From: Axinella damicornis
Taxonomy: Eukaryota > Porifera > Demospongiae > Axinellida > Axinellidae
Length of the DNA: 64,000 nucleotides
Direction: 5' to 3'
Assembly: GCA_963931865.1 (NCBI GenBank)
Contig: OZ007507.1
Span: 9,376,689-9,440,688 of the forward strand
Under the pieces are notes generated by a model that did no database searches, had not been told where the DNA came from, and saw nothing but the letters and a program-made list of their open reading frames with translations. A program made the position numbers and the translations under genes. Position 1 is the first letter of the stretch, and each line of letters begins with the position of its first letter. Positions 23,133 through 34,814 of this stretch are shown piece by piece.

Positions 23133-25157
23133 GGGGCTGAGCAGGCGTGACAAGTACTGGTCGGGTGTACTGGGGCCGAATAGGCGTCTGTCCAATGGAT
23201 ACTGGATGCGTTATTGTCACTTGGGCAATCTGATGAGACAGAGAGGTTCAGACATTCTGTGCTTGGTGCTGCCAGGTTTGACACGCGTGTAATAACTGTG
23301 ACGTAAACTATTTTGATTGCGCATGCGTAAGAGAGAAATGGTCTGGCATGGTGACAACAAACTGGAAAATCACGGTATAATTTATCGAGATACGTAAGCT
23401 GAAATAACACGGACAAATATTCGGTAAAATATATGGCTCCAACATCATGCGAGGCCATGGTTTCGAAGTCTGTGGACGTCAATACGCCGCTTCTGCCTTT
23501 CCGAAGTGAACGCGAAGCACGATACAAACAGTAAGACCCCATAGCTAGATAAATTCGACCTGGCCATATGTAGCTAACCATACAAACCTTTAATGTACAT
23601 GTACGTACGTGCTGTATCGCTGTCAGTTGTTCGTCCTCAGCACCATTCCTGGCTTTCCGATCTTACTGAGGCCGTACGGCACGGCTTGGTTGAACAGAGC
23701 TGTGTCTTCAGACTTGTAAGGTGCTGAGCAAGGCTCTGAAGTGAGCATCATGTGACAGGCTACAAGTCAGGCTGTTATCCCCATGGAGTCCTAACCCTTG
23801 TCCCCGTCCCAACCTTAACCTTTGTCCCCAAGGTACAAAGGGAGGTAAAGTAAAGAGGGTGGGGTTGGGAACAAGGAGACAAGGGGAAGAAGGGATGGCC
23901 TGGGGACAAAGGTTAAGGTTGGGACTGGGGACAAGGGTTAGGACAATCAATGAGTTACTCCACCTACATTGTATGATGTAACTTACTCATGCTGCAACTA
24001 CTATACTGGACATTACCTTTGGTAATCGCCATTAATATGCCCCCAAACCTGCTTGCTGTGTTGTGTTGGGAAATAGGAGCCCGACTTGAGCTCCAATGGT
24101 CCAAGGAGGCATTTGTCCCCCCTCCCCCCATGAACAGAGACAGCAAAGGTAGATAACTCTAGGAGTTTAATAATACTGTCGAAGTACGTCCCAATGTACG
24201 AATAGTTGGGCCTTCAATGCCGACACTTGAAGCTGCAGTTGCGGCTCTGATATGGATTCTGTGGCCTGTGAAGTTATTGCAGAGCCAATTGAATGTGCCT
24301 GGTAATTTGCATGGGCTTTGTCAGTGCATGACCCCAACAAAAGGACTCAGATTTGGAAGAGTCAGTTCGCCTGCCCGGGAAAACTGAAGCAGCACAGTAC
24401 AGCAACTGCCCATAGCATTATGGGGTCTGCATCCTGGGGTTTTACTGACCAATGGTTTACTATTGCAAGGAACTTCCAGTTACCCCCAATGCTGACTGCC
24501 TGATTGCACTAGTCAAACATGAGGTTGAGAAGAGAATTTCTCTCTCTCTCATCACTTACTATCAAGCAAGGGAAGTTCCTCTCTCTCATCACTTACTATC
24601 AAGCAAGCCCCTACTGAGCTTCAGTAATTATCAGCCATCTCACAGAATACCAGTACTTTGTGTGTGGGGCCCTGCCCCTGGAAGTATGTATATATATATG
24701 TGATTGATTGTCCGGTTTTTGTTGGAAGTTCAGTTTTGTGGCTCTATGAGAATGTTATATTTGTGATCTAGTAGCAAACCCATTTATATTCAACGGGACA
24801 GACGGCCCTGTTGCATTCCTTTGGTTCTGGCAGCCAAATGTTATTTGGGATGGGATGGTACTGAGGGTGTGTAATCTCCCTCTGTTTCTCAAGCATGCCA
24901 TAAGTTTTTTGGCCATATTTTCTGGTCATTCTGTAATGACGTGAAGGGTGGTGAAGATGTGGTGATTGAGGTTTGGCTGTACCGCAGGCAGATTGCATGC
25001 CCATGCATGTGCAACCAAGGTTCTAGATGGTGATAGGAGTCACAGCAGGTTGAACGTTCCTTTCTGTGTCTTTTTGTTGCTGGCGGGGAGCAAGATTGCT
25101 GATTCCCATTGCACGCACCCCGGATTATATACCGTCTTTGCTCTCAACACTTCACAG
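23133..25157. other. No gene recognised; repeats
   Basis: I see no supported exon. A minus-strand open frame at 23581-23123 (152 codons) resembles nothing I know. A foldback at 23789-23943 pairs CTAACCCTTGTCCCCGTCCC with its complement. At 24530-24606 a ~45-bp unit (CTCTCTCATCACTTACTATC) is duplicated. The 3' end of the stretch would be the upstream intron of the FTSJ1-like pseudogene. Confidence 0.5.
23789..23943. repeat. Foldback inverted repeat (CTAACCCTTGTCCCC arms)
   Basis: Left arm CTAACCCTTGTCCCCGTCCC and AACCTTAACCTTTGTCCCC; right arm GGGGACAAAGGTTAAGGTT to GGGGACAAGGGTTAG. The arms are about 47 bp with a 60-bp spacer. Confidence 0.85.
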
Positions 25158-26576
25158 GTGCTGAGCATCACAACCCATGTCCTGAGGGTGGGTGGTAATG
25201 TTTTCGCCGAGGTCTTCCGTGGCAAGGATGTGCTATAAACCAGCAGCAGAAACTCCAGCGTAGGTAGGACAAAAGTTTAGTGCAGATACACAAGTCTAGC
25301 CTCATTCGCAGCACCGTAGGAGAAATGTTTCTCCTTCGGGATGGGAATGAGGCTTGTGCAAGTCTGGAATGTATTATATACATGGGGGACATTTTTGCAC
25401 ATCTAAAACTTTGTGAAAGCACCTATAATGCTGAAGACACACCCTCTTAAGACTGAAATTGTTACAGTACAGTCCAGTGTATGTGAACTAGTGCACCCTG
25501 TGAAATTGCACCTCATTCCCAGCCTCCTCCTACCTCATTCTGAGCTATAATTCCCAACCTCCCCCACCCTCATTCCCAGCCTCCCCCAGCCTCATTCCCA
25601 GCCTCCCCCAGCCTCATTCCCAGCCTCATTCCCAGCCCCCAGCCTCATTCCCAGCCTCCACCAGCCTCATTCCCAGCCTCATTCCCAGCCTCCCCCAGCC
25701 TCATTCCCAGCCTCCCCCAGCCTCATTCCCAGCCTCCCCCAGCCTCACTCCCAGCCTCCCCCAGCCTCATTCCCAGCCTCCCCCAGCCTCATTCCCAGCC
25801 TACCCCAGCCTCACTCCCAGCCTCCCCCAGCCTCATTCCCAGCCTCCCCCAGCCTCATTCCCAGCCTCATTCCCAGCCCCCAGCCTCATTCCCAGCCTCC
25901 ACCAGCCTCATTCCCAGCCTCATTCCCAGCCTCCCCCAGCCTCATTCCCAGCCTCCCCCAGCCTCACTCCCAGCCTCATTCCCAGCCTCATTCCCAGCCT
26001 CCCCCAGCCTCATTCCCAGCCTCATTCCCAGCCTCCCCCAGCCTCATTCCCAGCCTCATTCCCAGCCTCCCCCAACCTCATTCCCAGCCTCATTCCCAGC
26101 CTCCCCCAGCCTCATTAATTCCCAGCTATTCCCAGCCTACCCCAGCCTCATTCCCAGGCCTCCCCCAGCCTCATTCCCAGCCTCATTCCCAGGCCTCCCC
26201 CAACCTCATTCCCAGGCCTCCCCCAGCCTCATTCCCAGCCTCATTCCCAGGCCTCCCTCTGCATGGTTTTTAAGGAGTACGCGATCTCTCAGGGCAATGG
26301 CTCTGTCTGCACTAACCCGAACTTTCTGTACTGCAACGATAAAATATATTCGAACACTAGTGTAGTTAGCCTCGGTCCCAGGCTCTGAATGAGGCTATAT
26401 ATAGTGTAGTCACTATAGACTGCACATTACACTGTACTCTACATGTACGTGTAGCTATGCCTAGTGGCTAACCCGTCTTACTATCCTTCTTCTCCAGAGG
26501 CATTTGTTGTGTGCCAGAACTACAAATCTCCACCTGGTTACACAACAATCCCCTCCTGGATCACAGTGATATTATG
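25158..26576 (+). pseudogene. FTSJ1: FTSJ1-like tRNA 2'-O-methyltransferase, two broken exons
   Basis: Exon A (25158-25263) reads VLSITTHVLRVGGNVFAEVF then RGKDVL, a TAA stop, and TSSRNSSV. Exon B (26498-26576) reads EAFVVCQNYKSPPGYT, then in another frame NPLLDHSDIM before a GTGAGC donor. This is the C-terminal half of the FtsJ/Trm7 fold, which methylates positions 32 and 34 of the tRNA anticodon loop. Four lesions are visible. There is an in-frame stop. The ~15-20 residues normally between RG(K/R)DV and SSRNSS are missing. There is a frameshift in exon B. The catalytic Lys of the FVAKIFRG motif has become Glu (FAEVFRG). Intron phase across the satellite is intact (GTA G|GT...AG|AG GCA), so it is not a retrocopy. 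I found no earlier exons upstream. Confidence 0.7.
25511..26260. repeat. 750-bp satellite of CCTCATTCCCAG / CCTCCCCCAG units
   Basis: Two short units, CCTCATTCCCAG (12 bp) and CCTCCCCCAG (10 bp), alternate in varying order, mostly as a 22-bp dimer. A higher-order block containing CCCAGCCCCCAG recurs near 25630 and 25870. Near the end CCCAGGCCTCCCCC variants appear. The 12-bp unit equals the outer end of the GCCTCATTCCCAGG hairpin elements dispersed in this window. It fills the intron of the FTSJ1-like pseudogene. Confidence 0.95.
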
Positions 26577-28252
26577 GTGAGCCGTAAGGAACACTACCAA
26601 ATATATACATGTATGTAGCTGCATGTTGATCCAATAGTGCAATGTATTACATAGGCTTCAACCACCAGACCACTCCCCTCCAGTATGGCGATCCTTGAAC
26701 CCTCATAACTTGGGCAGGAACGTGCTTCAGCATCTAATACATCCACAAAGGCTATTTGCATTAAGTTCTTTGGGTTGGGATAGAATTTATCGTCTTACAC
26801 CATGCTGCATGTTGATTCAAATGAAGGTGCCTTGAACAGTCTGACTGGGATCAATGCCCATCCTCTCTCATCTGTCAGAGTATCCGTGGGCGCCACAGAC
26901 TAACCGGTTCCCCAGGGCCAATGGCTTGACATCCTCCCCAAAGGATGCGGTGTATACCATTTCAAGTAAAAACAACTTCCACTTATCTACTGTTCCCATA
27001 CCCAGGCTCCTCCCCAGCTAACACAAAAAGCTGGGGAGGAGCCTGGGAACGAGGCTACTGTTTCCATCCGTCGTTGAATGTTATGAATGGGATATGGGTC
27101 TGATAATGGGAAGTGGCATTGTTTCTTTGCTATTCAGGAGTTGGAGTAGGGCAGGCCATCACCAAAATTCTTCGGAAGAAACTGATACTACAATAATTGC
27201 TCTGTCTCTCTCCTATACACGTGAACGCAAACACACAAACACACACACACACACCTGCACAGAGCAGGATAGCCTGGGACTGCAGCTGGCTACATATACC
27301 CTGCATCAGTTCCACTCCCTGTACTGTATGTGCATGTGTCTGCTTTCTTGAGTGCATTGCATTTGTGGGTTCAAAGGTCAATTATGTAGCCTCATAGCTA
27401 TACTCTGGTCCTTCTCGCAAATGTATGCCACCCATTTTCATTAGCCAATCAGCTGTGCAAAGGAAATTTAACACACAGTGTATACAGGAGTCCATTTACT
27501 ACTTCTTCACGATTGTGGTGAAATACTTTATCGTCGAGTCGGTAGACTCTATAATTGTGTTGAGATATGCACGCATATATATAACCAAAGATTGCATGGT
27601 GCATGGGAGCAGTCCAAGTACTCTTGGTTTACCAGACCTGGTGAGCTTGTGGTGAAAATTACATGCTTTCATTCTAGTGTATTGGAATTAAGCAAGTTTG
27701 ACAAAAAGAAAACAAAACTGCCAGTAATTTGGGGTAACCTAGTCTCGTTCCCAGACCCACCTCGTCTGGGAATGCGACTAGGGGTAACTTAGAACAAATT
27801 TCAGAAAATCAGCTCCAACTTCTGACGCACTGGAAGCAGATAGAGACTTACTGTGAAGTTCAGAAGATGGCGTAGTCTTCTCTCCAGCTAACTTTAATAT
27901 GTAACAGTCATAGCTCTAGCTGCTGTGTGTAGCCAAACATCCAAATTAGTGGGTACACGAGCTGACGAGGTAACTCGGAACAGTACTTAGTCTTAGCTAG
28001 CTGCTGATCTCGACGACGGTAGCCACTCCTCAGTCTCGTGCCTAGCCGGCCATTCGATCGGCATTCCTCATATGATCACGGCCACTGAGCATGAGCTGAG
28101 CTAGCTGCATGCATGCTATGCATGCTATATAGGTTGACAACAAATGACGCAATGGTGTCCAATTAAGCAAAAGTAAAATCGAACTGTAGTTTGCTCTATT
28201 TAAAGCACACCGAAGGAAATTTGAACGCGTGTGTAGGTGATTCAGCATCGCC
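26577..28252. other. No gene seen; element remnants upstream of SMPD4
   Basis: Hairpin elements with GCCTGGGAACGAGGCTAC-type ends lie at 26999-27058 and 27736-27783, and an AC microsatellite at about 27229-27254. No further FTSJ1-like exon is visible after 26576. The right end is the presumed promoter region of SMPD4. It has no obvious TATA box, and I could not define an initiator. Confidence 0.5.
26999..27058. mobile_element. Short hairpin element, AGGCTCCTCCCCAGCT arms
   Basis: CCCAGGCTCCTCCCCAGCT and its exact complement flank a 10-base loop, then GGAACGAGGCTAC. It is one member of the family with outer sequence GCCTCGTTCCCAGG. Confidence 0.85.
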
Positions 28253-31200
28253 ATGCTCTCGGCACTGCAGGGAAGATCTGCCAGTCCCAATGTGGTAAGA
28301 CCGAGTCTTAAGTGTCCGTATGTTGATGTGATGCATATTCAATCCTCGGGGCCAAAATGATAATTTGTCAGTGGAGGAATTATGCAGAGCACCCCACATT
28401 TCTTTGTTATGTGTGCACAATCTAGCGGACTAGCCCCTCGAATTTCTCCAGCACGGAGAAAGCGAAGGGCTAGCTTGTTAGTGGTTGGGTGCCCAGTTTT
28501 CAGAGCATGTGTTCTTGAGATTTCCATGATACAGATATAGTTAAGAAAACCTAAGGTATAGAAACAAAGGTGTGAAGAAGCCAGTGAACCACATCTCCCT
28601 GGCCGTTCCCGCACCCTGCCCAGCTTTTCATCACTTTTCCGTACTGCAAGCAACAAAATGCTGGGTGGGGCCTGGGAACGAGACTAACATCTCCCCATGT
28701 TCGCTAGGCTACATGTAGGTGTTACTTCTACCACAGTGTGTGGGTGTTCCTTTGATGTACCGCGGAGGATAAATCGGTTATCCTCTGCTATGATGTCATA
28801 GCAGAGGATAACTGATTTATCCTCCGCGGTACATCAAAGGATCGCCACGCTGTGGTGAGAATCAGAGAGTTGTAGCTGTCTAGTAGCCGGATCCAGCTAC
28901 TAACTTGACTTGGAGGTTATGTCTGTGGTAGAAGCCGGATCTACTATGTTGACTCAGAGGTTATGCGGTTTATCTTCCTTGGGAAAGTTTAGCCTCGGCT
29001 TCGCCTCGGCCATACTTTCCCGTGGAAGATAAATCGCATAACCTCCGCATCGATGTAGTAGATCCTATACTTAACCCTTTGGATGCGGAAGTAAATTAAA
29101 AAACCACTAACAGAGGTGGAAGTTGTCTGATTATGGAGTCAGCTGGTCAAAGTGGCAAGCATGCTAACTGGTCTACAAGCTGTGTAAGCAGTTTGATTAG
29201 CATACATAGAGTATAAATAGACTGGATTAGCTTGTCTAAAGTGTTGATTGTAGCTATAAGAGTTCAGCAGTCTGACTTTGAAGCCATTTTCTGAGGCTAT
29301 CAATCGCTAGGTATTAGCTACTTGAAAAGTAACCTTTTGCACACTAGTATTTGCTGCCCCAAGAAAATCACAACAGCTGCCTGGAGTGAAGAGCGGGGTC
29401 ATTCCCTGACTGCTTGAGAAAAACATCACTGTTGTGGACTTAGTTCAAGATTGTACTCGATTAAGTACGGCCCCTTCCTGCCTTTCTGGAGTGATGATGT
29501 CAGTCAAAAGGTGGGGCCTAGCCTTCTTAGTGTTCATTATAGAGGGGCATACACTCAAGTCTCGTCAAGCTTTTTACCTTCGCACGGTAAGCGCTCGAAA
29601 GTGTGGAAGCGTATACATGTATACACGCTCACCGTGTAAATGGGAAGTTAAGTATGAGCGTATATACATGTACATGTATACGCTCGCCGCATTCAAAGGG
29701 TTAAGAGTCACTCAGTGTGTACCTGCCTGCAAAGTATACCTCCATACCCATCCACATCACAAAGCACTAACTACCTTCAGAAAATGTGTGAGCCCTTAAC
29801 TACATGTACATGTACAGTGTACAGTGTACAGTGTAGGTCTCTTAAGGTAGGAAACATGGGTACCGCGATCTCCGAAACCAAGTTGATGGATAAATGGGCA
29901 GCATCAAAGCGTACACAAGTTTCAGCAATACTTTGCATCAAACTGCTCCCTCTGCTTGAATATGCCCTAAAACTCAATTTTAAGGCCTCTACTAAACTGA
30001 AAATTTGGACCCTCTCCAAGGCCCCACCCACACTCTGACCCCATCATCAATACACACACAAAACAGGCCAAAAAACTACGGATGGATTTACCACCTGCTC
30101 TCCTCACTTGCAGGCTACAACCCAAAACTCACTGCCACCCTCAAAAACAGAGACCCTAGGCTTTCAAAAAAAATTCCACGCACACCAGCTAAAACCGACT
30201 CAAGCCAAGGGCACTCTTCAAAAGGTCAACCTACCCCCTGCAAAACTATGGATGCTTTTCCACGTTCACCTCTCGGTTACAGAGTTTTGGCCACACATCT
30301 ACTCCCTCTCATCAGCCCAGTCCAGCTACCAAACCAGCCAAATTCGCCCTAACACGAAAATGGGCCTGTAATGCCGAAAGGTCAACTCTCTAGAGTACCT
30401 TGGCCAGGGAGCTGTCGGAGGCTGTTCACTTTCCAGGCTGTTCTTCGGCCACTTCAGCAGCCCAACAAACATTCTGCTCACTCCACCTACATGTAGCTAT
30501 TCACACTCAGATAGCCCATTGCTACATTCAATAAGCCAGAATAGCTTCTTACGTAAAAAAAAAAAGAGTGTTCAAACAAATCTTCAAAGTACCGCACGGC
30601 CACATCAGAGTACCGATTTGAAACTTGAAAGGGCCGCTAGCTGCATCAAAGAGAGAAGCCCCCCTTGTTTATTACGGTTGCCGCCATGGGAAAACGTAAA
30701 CAGATGAATAACTCTATATAACCGTATGCGAGTGATGTCATCTCATTAATTATTCATGAGCAAAATTGTGCGATTTCGCCGATGCCATGCTTCCTACCTT
30801 AATTGCTCCTGCACCCTAGCCTCATTCCCAGGCCTCCACTCCCAGCTTTTGACCGAAAATTTCCCCCTGCTTTTCGTGCTGCAAGCGACAAAAGCTGGGT
30901 GTGGAGGCCTGGGAACGAGGCTACCTGTGCCCTTCTTGGAAGTGACATAGAGACCACTGGACTATTCCTTCTCTCTCCTGCTTCAGGTGAACCCTTACAT
31001 GGGTCTGCAGTTCCAGCGTGTCACCCAGCGGTGTGCACACATCCACACTGCCATCTCATCACTGCCACTAAAGGTGAGTGGTGTCCTGTAGCCAGCTGAT
31101 TCTGCCAGTACAATACATGCATAAGCAAGTGGTTTACACTTGTGCTTTTGAAGACCCTGTTGGTTGTGTATATAGACTACATGTATCCCCCGCACACACA

Positions 31201-34200
31201 GACTCTCAGGCCTCTCAAAAGTATATAATGCATTGTACATGTAGTTACATGATTGTATGTCTGGGCAAACACTTACAAACATGTACATGTGTAATTGTAT
31301 AATGATGGTTACGGTTACCTGTACACAAGTAGTGTTACATGTATGTCTGGGCAAACACTTGTATAATTACCGTAGTCTCGCGTTATTAGGCGCATGCGCC
31401 TATAACTCCACAGGAAGGAAATATGCGCCTATAAGCGAGATGCGCCTAATAACACATGTAATAATAATGACATTCCTCGAATAGGAAGCACGCTTCAATT
31501 CGAATATAGCTGTTTTCCACTCCGAAGGATCGAAAATGGCAGAGTTTCTGGAAGAAGACTGCAGCGCTTACCTGGGACGAGAGTTGAACCTGCGCCTAAC
31601 AGCGAATATGCGCCTATAAGTGAGATGCGCCTAATAACGCGCGACTACGGTATGGTGACTACCAGTACACATTGGATTATGTACCTACATTATATCCAAA
31701 AGCTTATACATGTATGACCTCAAACTCTTTCCCAGGCCATTCTCACTGCCAGTATTTGATCGCTTTCAGTGTGCAAGTACAGCGAGGGAAGGCCTAGGAG
31801 ATCTGGTTACATACTGTGCCATCAAGTAGACAGATGATAGACACATGGGGGAGCGGTGCCCAGTGGAGAATCTCGATGCCTTTTCTTATACTGTCCATCC
31901 AAAGGCTGGATGTCAGAGCGTTCTCAAGGCAGACGATTGATACTGTTCATTGTTCGCAAAGCCATAGACAGATCGATGTGAAACTAGTATTATAACGGTT
32001 GGGCACCGCCCCCCTGACATCATTGCATGTGACCAGATCTCCCAGGCCTCCCCCTGCCGTATTTGCATACCGCAAGCGATCAAATACTGGCAGTGGGAAT
32101 GGCCTGGGAATGAATAGGTGCACACAGAATCTGATATTCTTACATGTACATGTACATGTACACCTGTAGCTAGGTCCACACAGATATTCTTACATGTACA
32201 TGTAGCTATAGATGCACCCTACTTGACCAGAAATTGTACAAGCCCTGCAGACATTGTTGGGGTGAATCTGACCGATCCCCACATTCTACACACTACATTG
32301 TATGATAGTCGTGGTCTCCATCCCGGTATCAATGTCTGTCTGCTGCTGTCGGCATTCCGTTTAGCTTACAGTGCCGTCCACGAGCAAGTTAAACGGTACA
32401 CGCGTGTCACTCGCGAGACACTCGCGAGACGCTCGCGAGAAAAGTTGCGAGTCCGCGTGTGCGAGCACTACTCGCGCTCGCAAGTACGCACCCGCTACTC
32501 GAGCACTCGCGCTACGCGAGCGCGAGCGCGAGCGCGAGTGCTTGCTGTTGCGCGCGCGCGCGCGCGCGCGCGAGTACTGTACATGTAACTCCTCCCTTGT
32601 TTATACAACTAAGAGGGTGACTGTCTGTTACTTGCATTGCGGGGCACTAAGGGCAAATGCGCAAAAATGCACTTAGTGTCAAAAATTTCAAGATGGCCAA
32701 CACGTATACTGTAAGCAGTGTTGTTGAACGACAGGATGACTTCGATTTCGACCTCGACGATGGATTAGACAGCGATTTCGGACGAGAAGGAGTCCGTAGC
32801 TACCTTTCCAGGGCTGGCTTGGACGGTTTGGAGGGCATGCAGCGCGGTGATCGCGACAAAGCAGACAATGGAGGACGAAGACACTCGCGGCGATAGAGAA
32901 ATGGATACTCTCCTACCCTATAGTCCGGTTCAGGGTGATCTGGACGCTGCCTCGAGTAAGTCTACACTTAGTAGAACCTAGATATAAAGTTTAGTAATCT
33001 AGGAAAGAACAGACATCATTCCAGGAAAGAACAGATATCATTCCTTGTGTGAATGTATTCTGTAGGCTTGGTAAAGAGCACTGTGAACAGTACAGTCCTG
33101 CCCCTCCTCCTCGAGGCTCGCCAGCTCCTCCTGTGTTTTCAGAAGGTCTGCATGGAGTAGTCCGGTCCATTGCAGTCATGGATCAGCCAGCTCAACCCCT
33201 TCCCCTCATGGATAAACCAGTTCTTTCCCATGGTACGTAACATGTCGCCTGTCTGTCCTGGACGAGGACGGAACAAGGAAATGGATAAAGACGAGGACAT
33301 GGTATGTGTGCGTATGTGGGGGGGGGGGGGGGGGGGGAGCATAGTGGTGGAGAGCCAAATCCAGGTCCTCCTGTTGATGACAGTGTATTGTGTGGACCTT
33401 TGCAAGGTCTTTTTTTACGACGAGGAATTGCTGGTAGTGGAGACAGCTAGGTGTTACGTAACGTAATACGCATTATTGAAGGCCACCATCTGACATCACT
33501 TTTGCCGAAATGGAGGTATTCTGTCATGCACACACTCATGCAGGTTGGGGATACTCCAGTGGTGAAATATGACCTGGCACTGTGGCCTTTGTAGCTGTAC
33601 TCCGAAGATTCTGAGTTCTATTCCTTGGATTTGAGGGCGTGTGCAGTCTTCTACAAAAGCGGTTTCGTAGCCTTGTCTTAGTGATGCTCCTGTCTGCTCT
33701 CTTGGACTCCTGGAGTCATATGAGGGGTTCATGAGGATAGCATGACAATACAGAAGTGTTGTATTCTTGAAAATGCTTGTATGGCATGCTGTTAACAAAA
33801 GTGATAATAAATAGTAATAATCATCATCATCTTATTCATGAAAAATGTCATATTAACCCGTGTTTTTGCCGTGTACGTTTGTTCTAGCTGATCTATGAGG
33901 CTAAAAGCGACATCATAATTGTATAAATAGCTCAGCTACTTGAAAAGGTGTGGTTGCTAAGGACTCTGCGGTTCAGCGGTGCTGCTATGTAAACGCTGTT
34001 CAATTTCCTGCGAGTGCGAGCGCGCGTGCGAGTAGTCGAGTGCGAGCGCGCGTGCGAGTAGTCGAGTGCGAGCGCGCGCGCGAGTATAGTAGCGCTCGCG
34101 GGTTAGCCTTTAACGCTCGCGAGTATTATACGATTACCACGCGAGTCACATGCGAGCGTCTCGCGAGTGACACGCGTGTACCGTTTAACTTGCTCGTGGA

Positions 34201-34780
34201 CGGCACTGTATGATGGTATACATGTCCAAGTACAAAATGTACATGTATTCGAGTGGAAAATCACAATGGTGCACTGCGCACGTCCCAGTCGTACCTCACT
34301 GTGCTGCAATGCGCAAATTGGCAATTTATGATCGATGGACTGTACTTACTGCGAACAACTTGAAACTGCAGACTGTCAGGTAGTCTACATGTACAGGTGT
34401 ACGCTCGTCATGCAGTGTGCACCACTCAGGCCCATCCCCAGCCTCCCCCTAATAGCGCTAGCTCAAGTATTATCAGCGTATTTGTTTGTGGCTGAAACAC
34501 AGCTCGATCAGGCGAGCCCCACATTGCCCTACATTCTACTAATACATGTACATGTACATACTTAGAACACACATGAGCACACCTACACTGCATGTACTGT
34601 ACGTACACCAATTAAGGTACACACACTCACACGCATGCACACACACACACCAACATAACACACTCACACTCACACGCATGCACACACACACTCACTCACA
34701 CTCTCCCGCTCATGCACACACACACTCACTCACACTCTCTCGCTCATGCACACACACACTCACTCACACTCTCCCTCCCG

Positions 34781-34814
<34 letters not shown>

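Larger units (their letters stand above)
32369..34208. mobile_element. 1.84-kb TA-flanked inverted-repeat transposon with cargo
   Basis: The left end is TA|CAGTGCCGTCCACGAGCAAG and the right end is its exact inverted copy ...CGTGGACGGCACTG|TA. Terminal repeats extend about 60 bp through AACGGTACACGCGTGTCACT. Both subterminal regions hold long runs of CGCGAG/GAGCGC words, in opposite orientation at the two sides. The CAGT termini and TA duplication fit the Tc1/mariner/pogo group. No DDE transposase is visible inside; the coding-like interior is listed separately. It lies in SMPD4 intron 2. Confidence 0.88.

Noticed and set aside
23123..23581. 152-codon minus-strand open frame
   Set aside because: No recognisable domain, splice context or conserved partner; it may be a chance frame.
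25511..26260. Satellite considered as a Pro/Ser-rich coding repeat
   Set aside because: Unit lengths of 12 and 10 bp shift the frame irregularly, and it lies between two exons of a pseudogene.
32520..32575. Alternating CG run considered as a CpG-island promoter
   Set aside because: It is part of the symmetric subterminal arrays of the 1.84-kb element, so element structure explains it.
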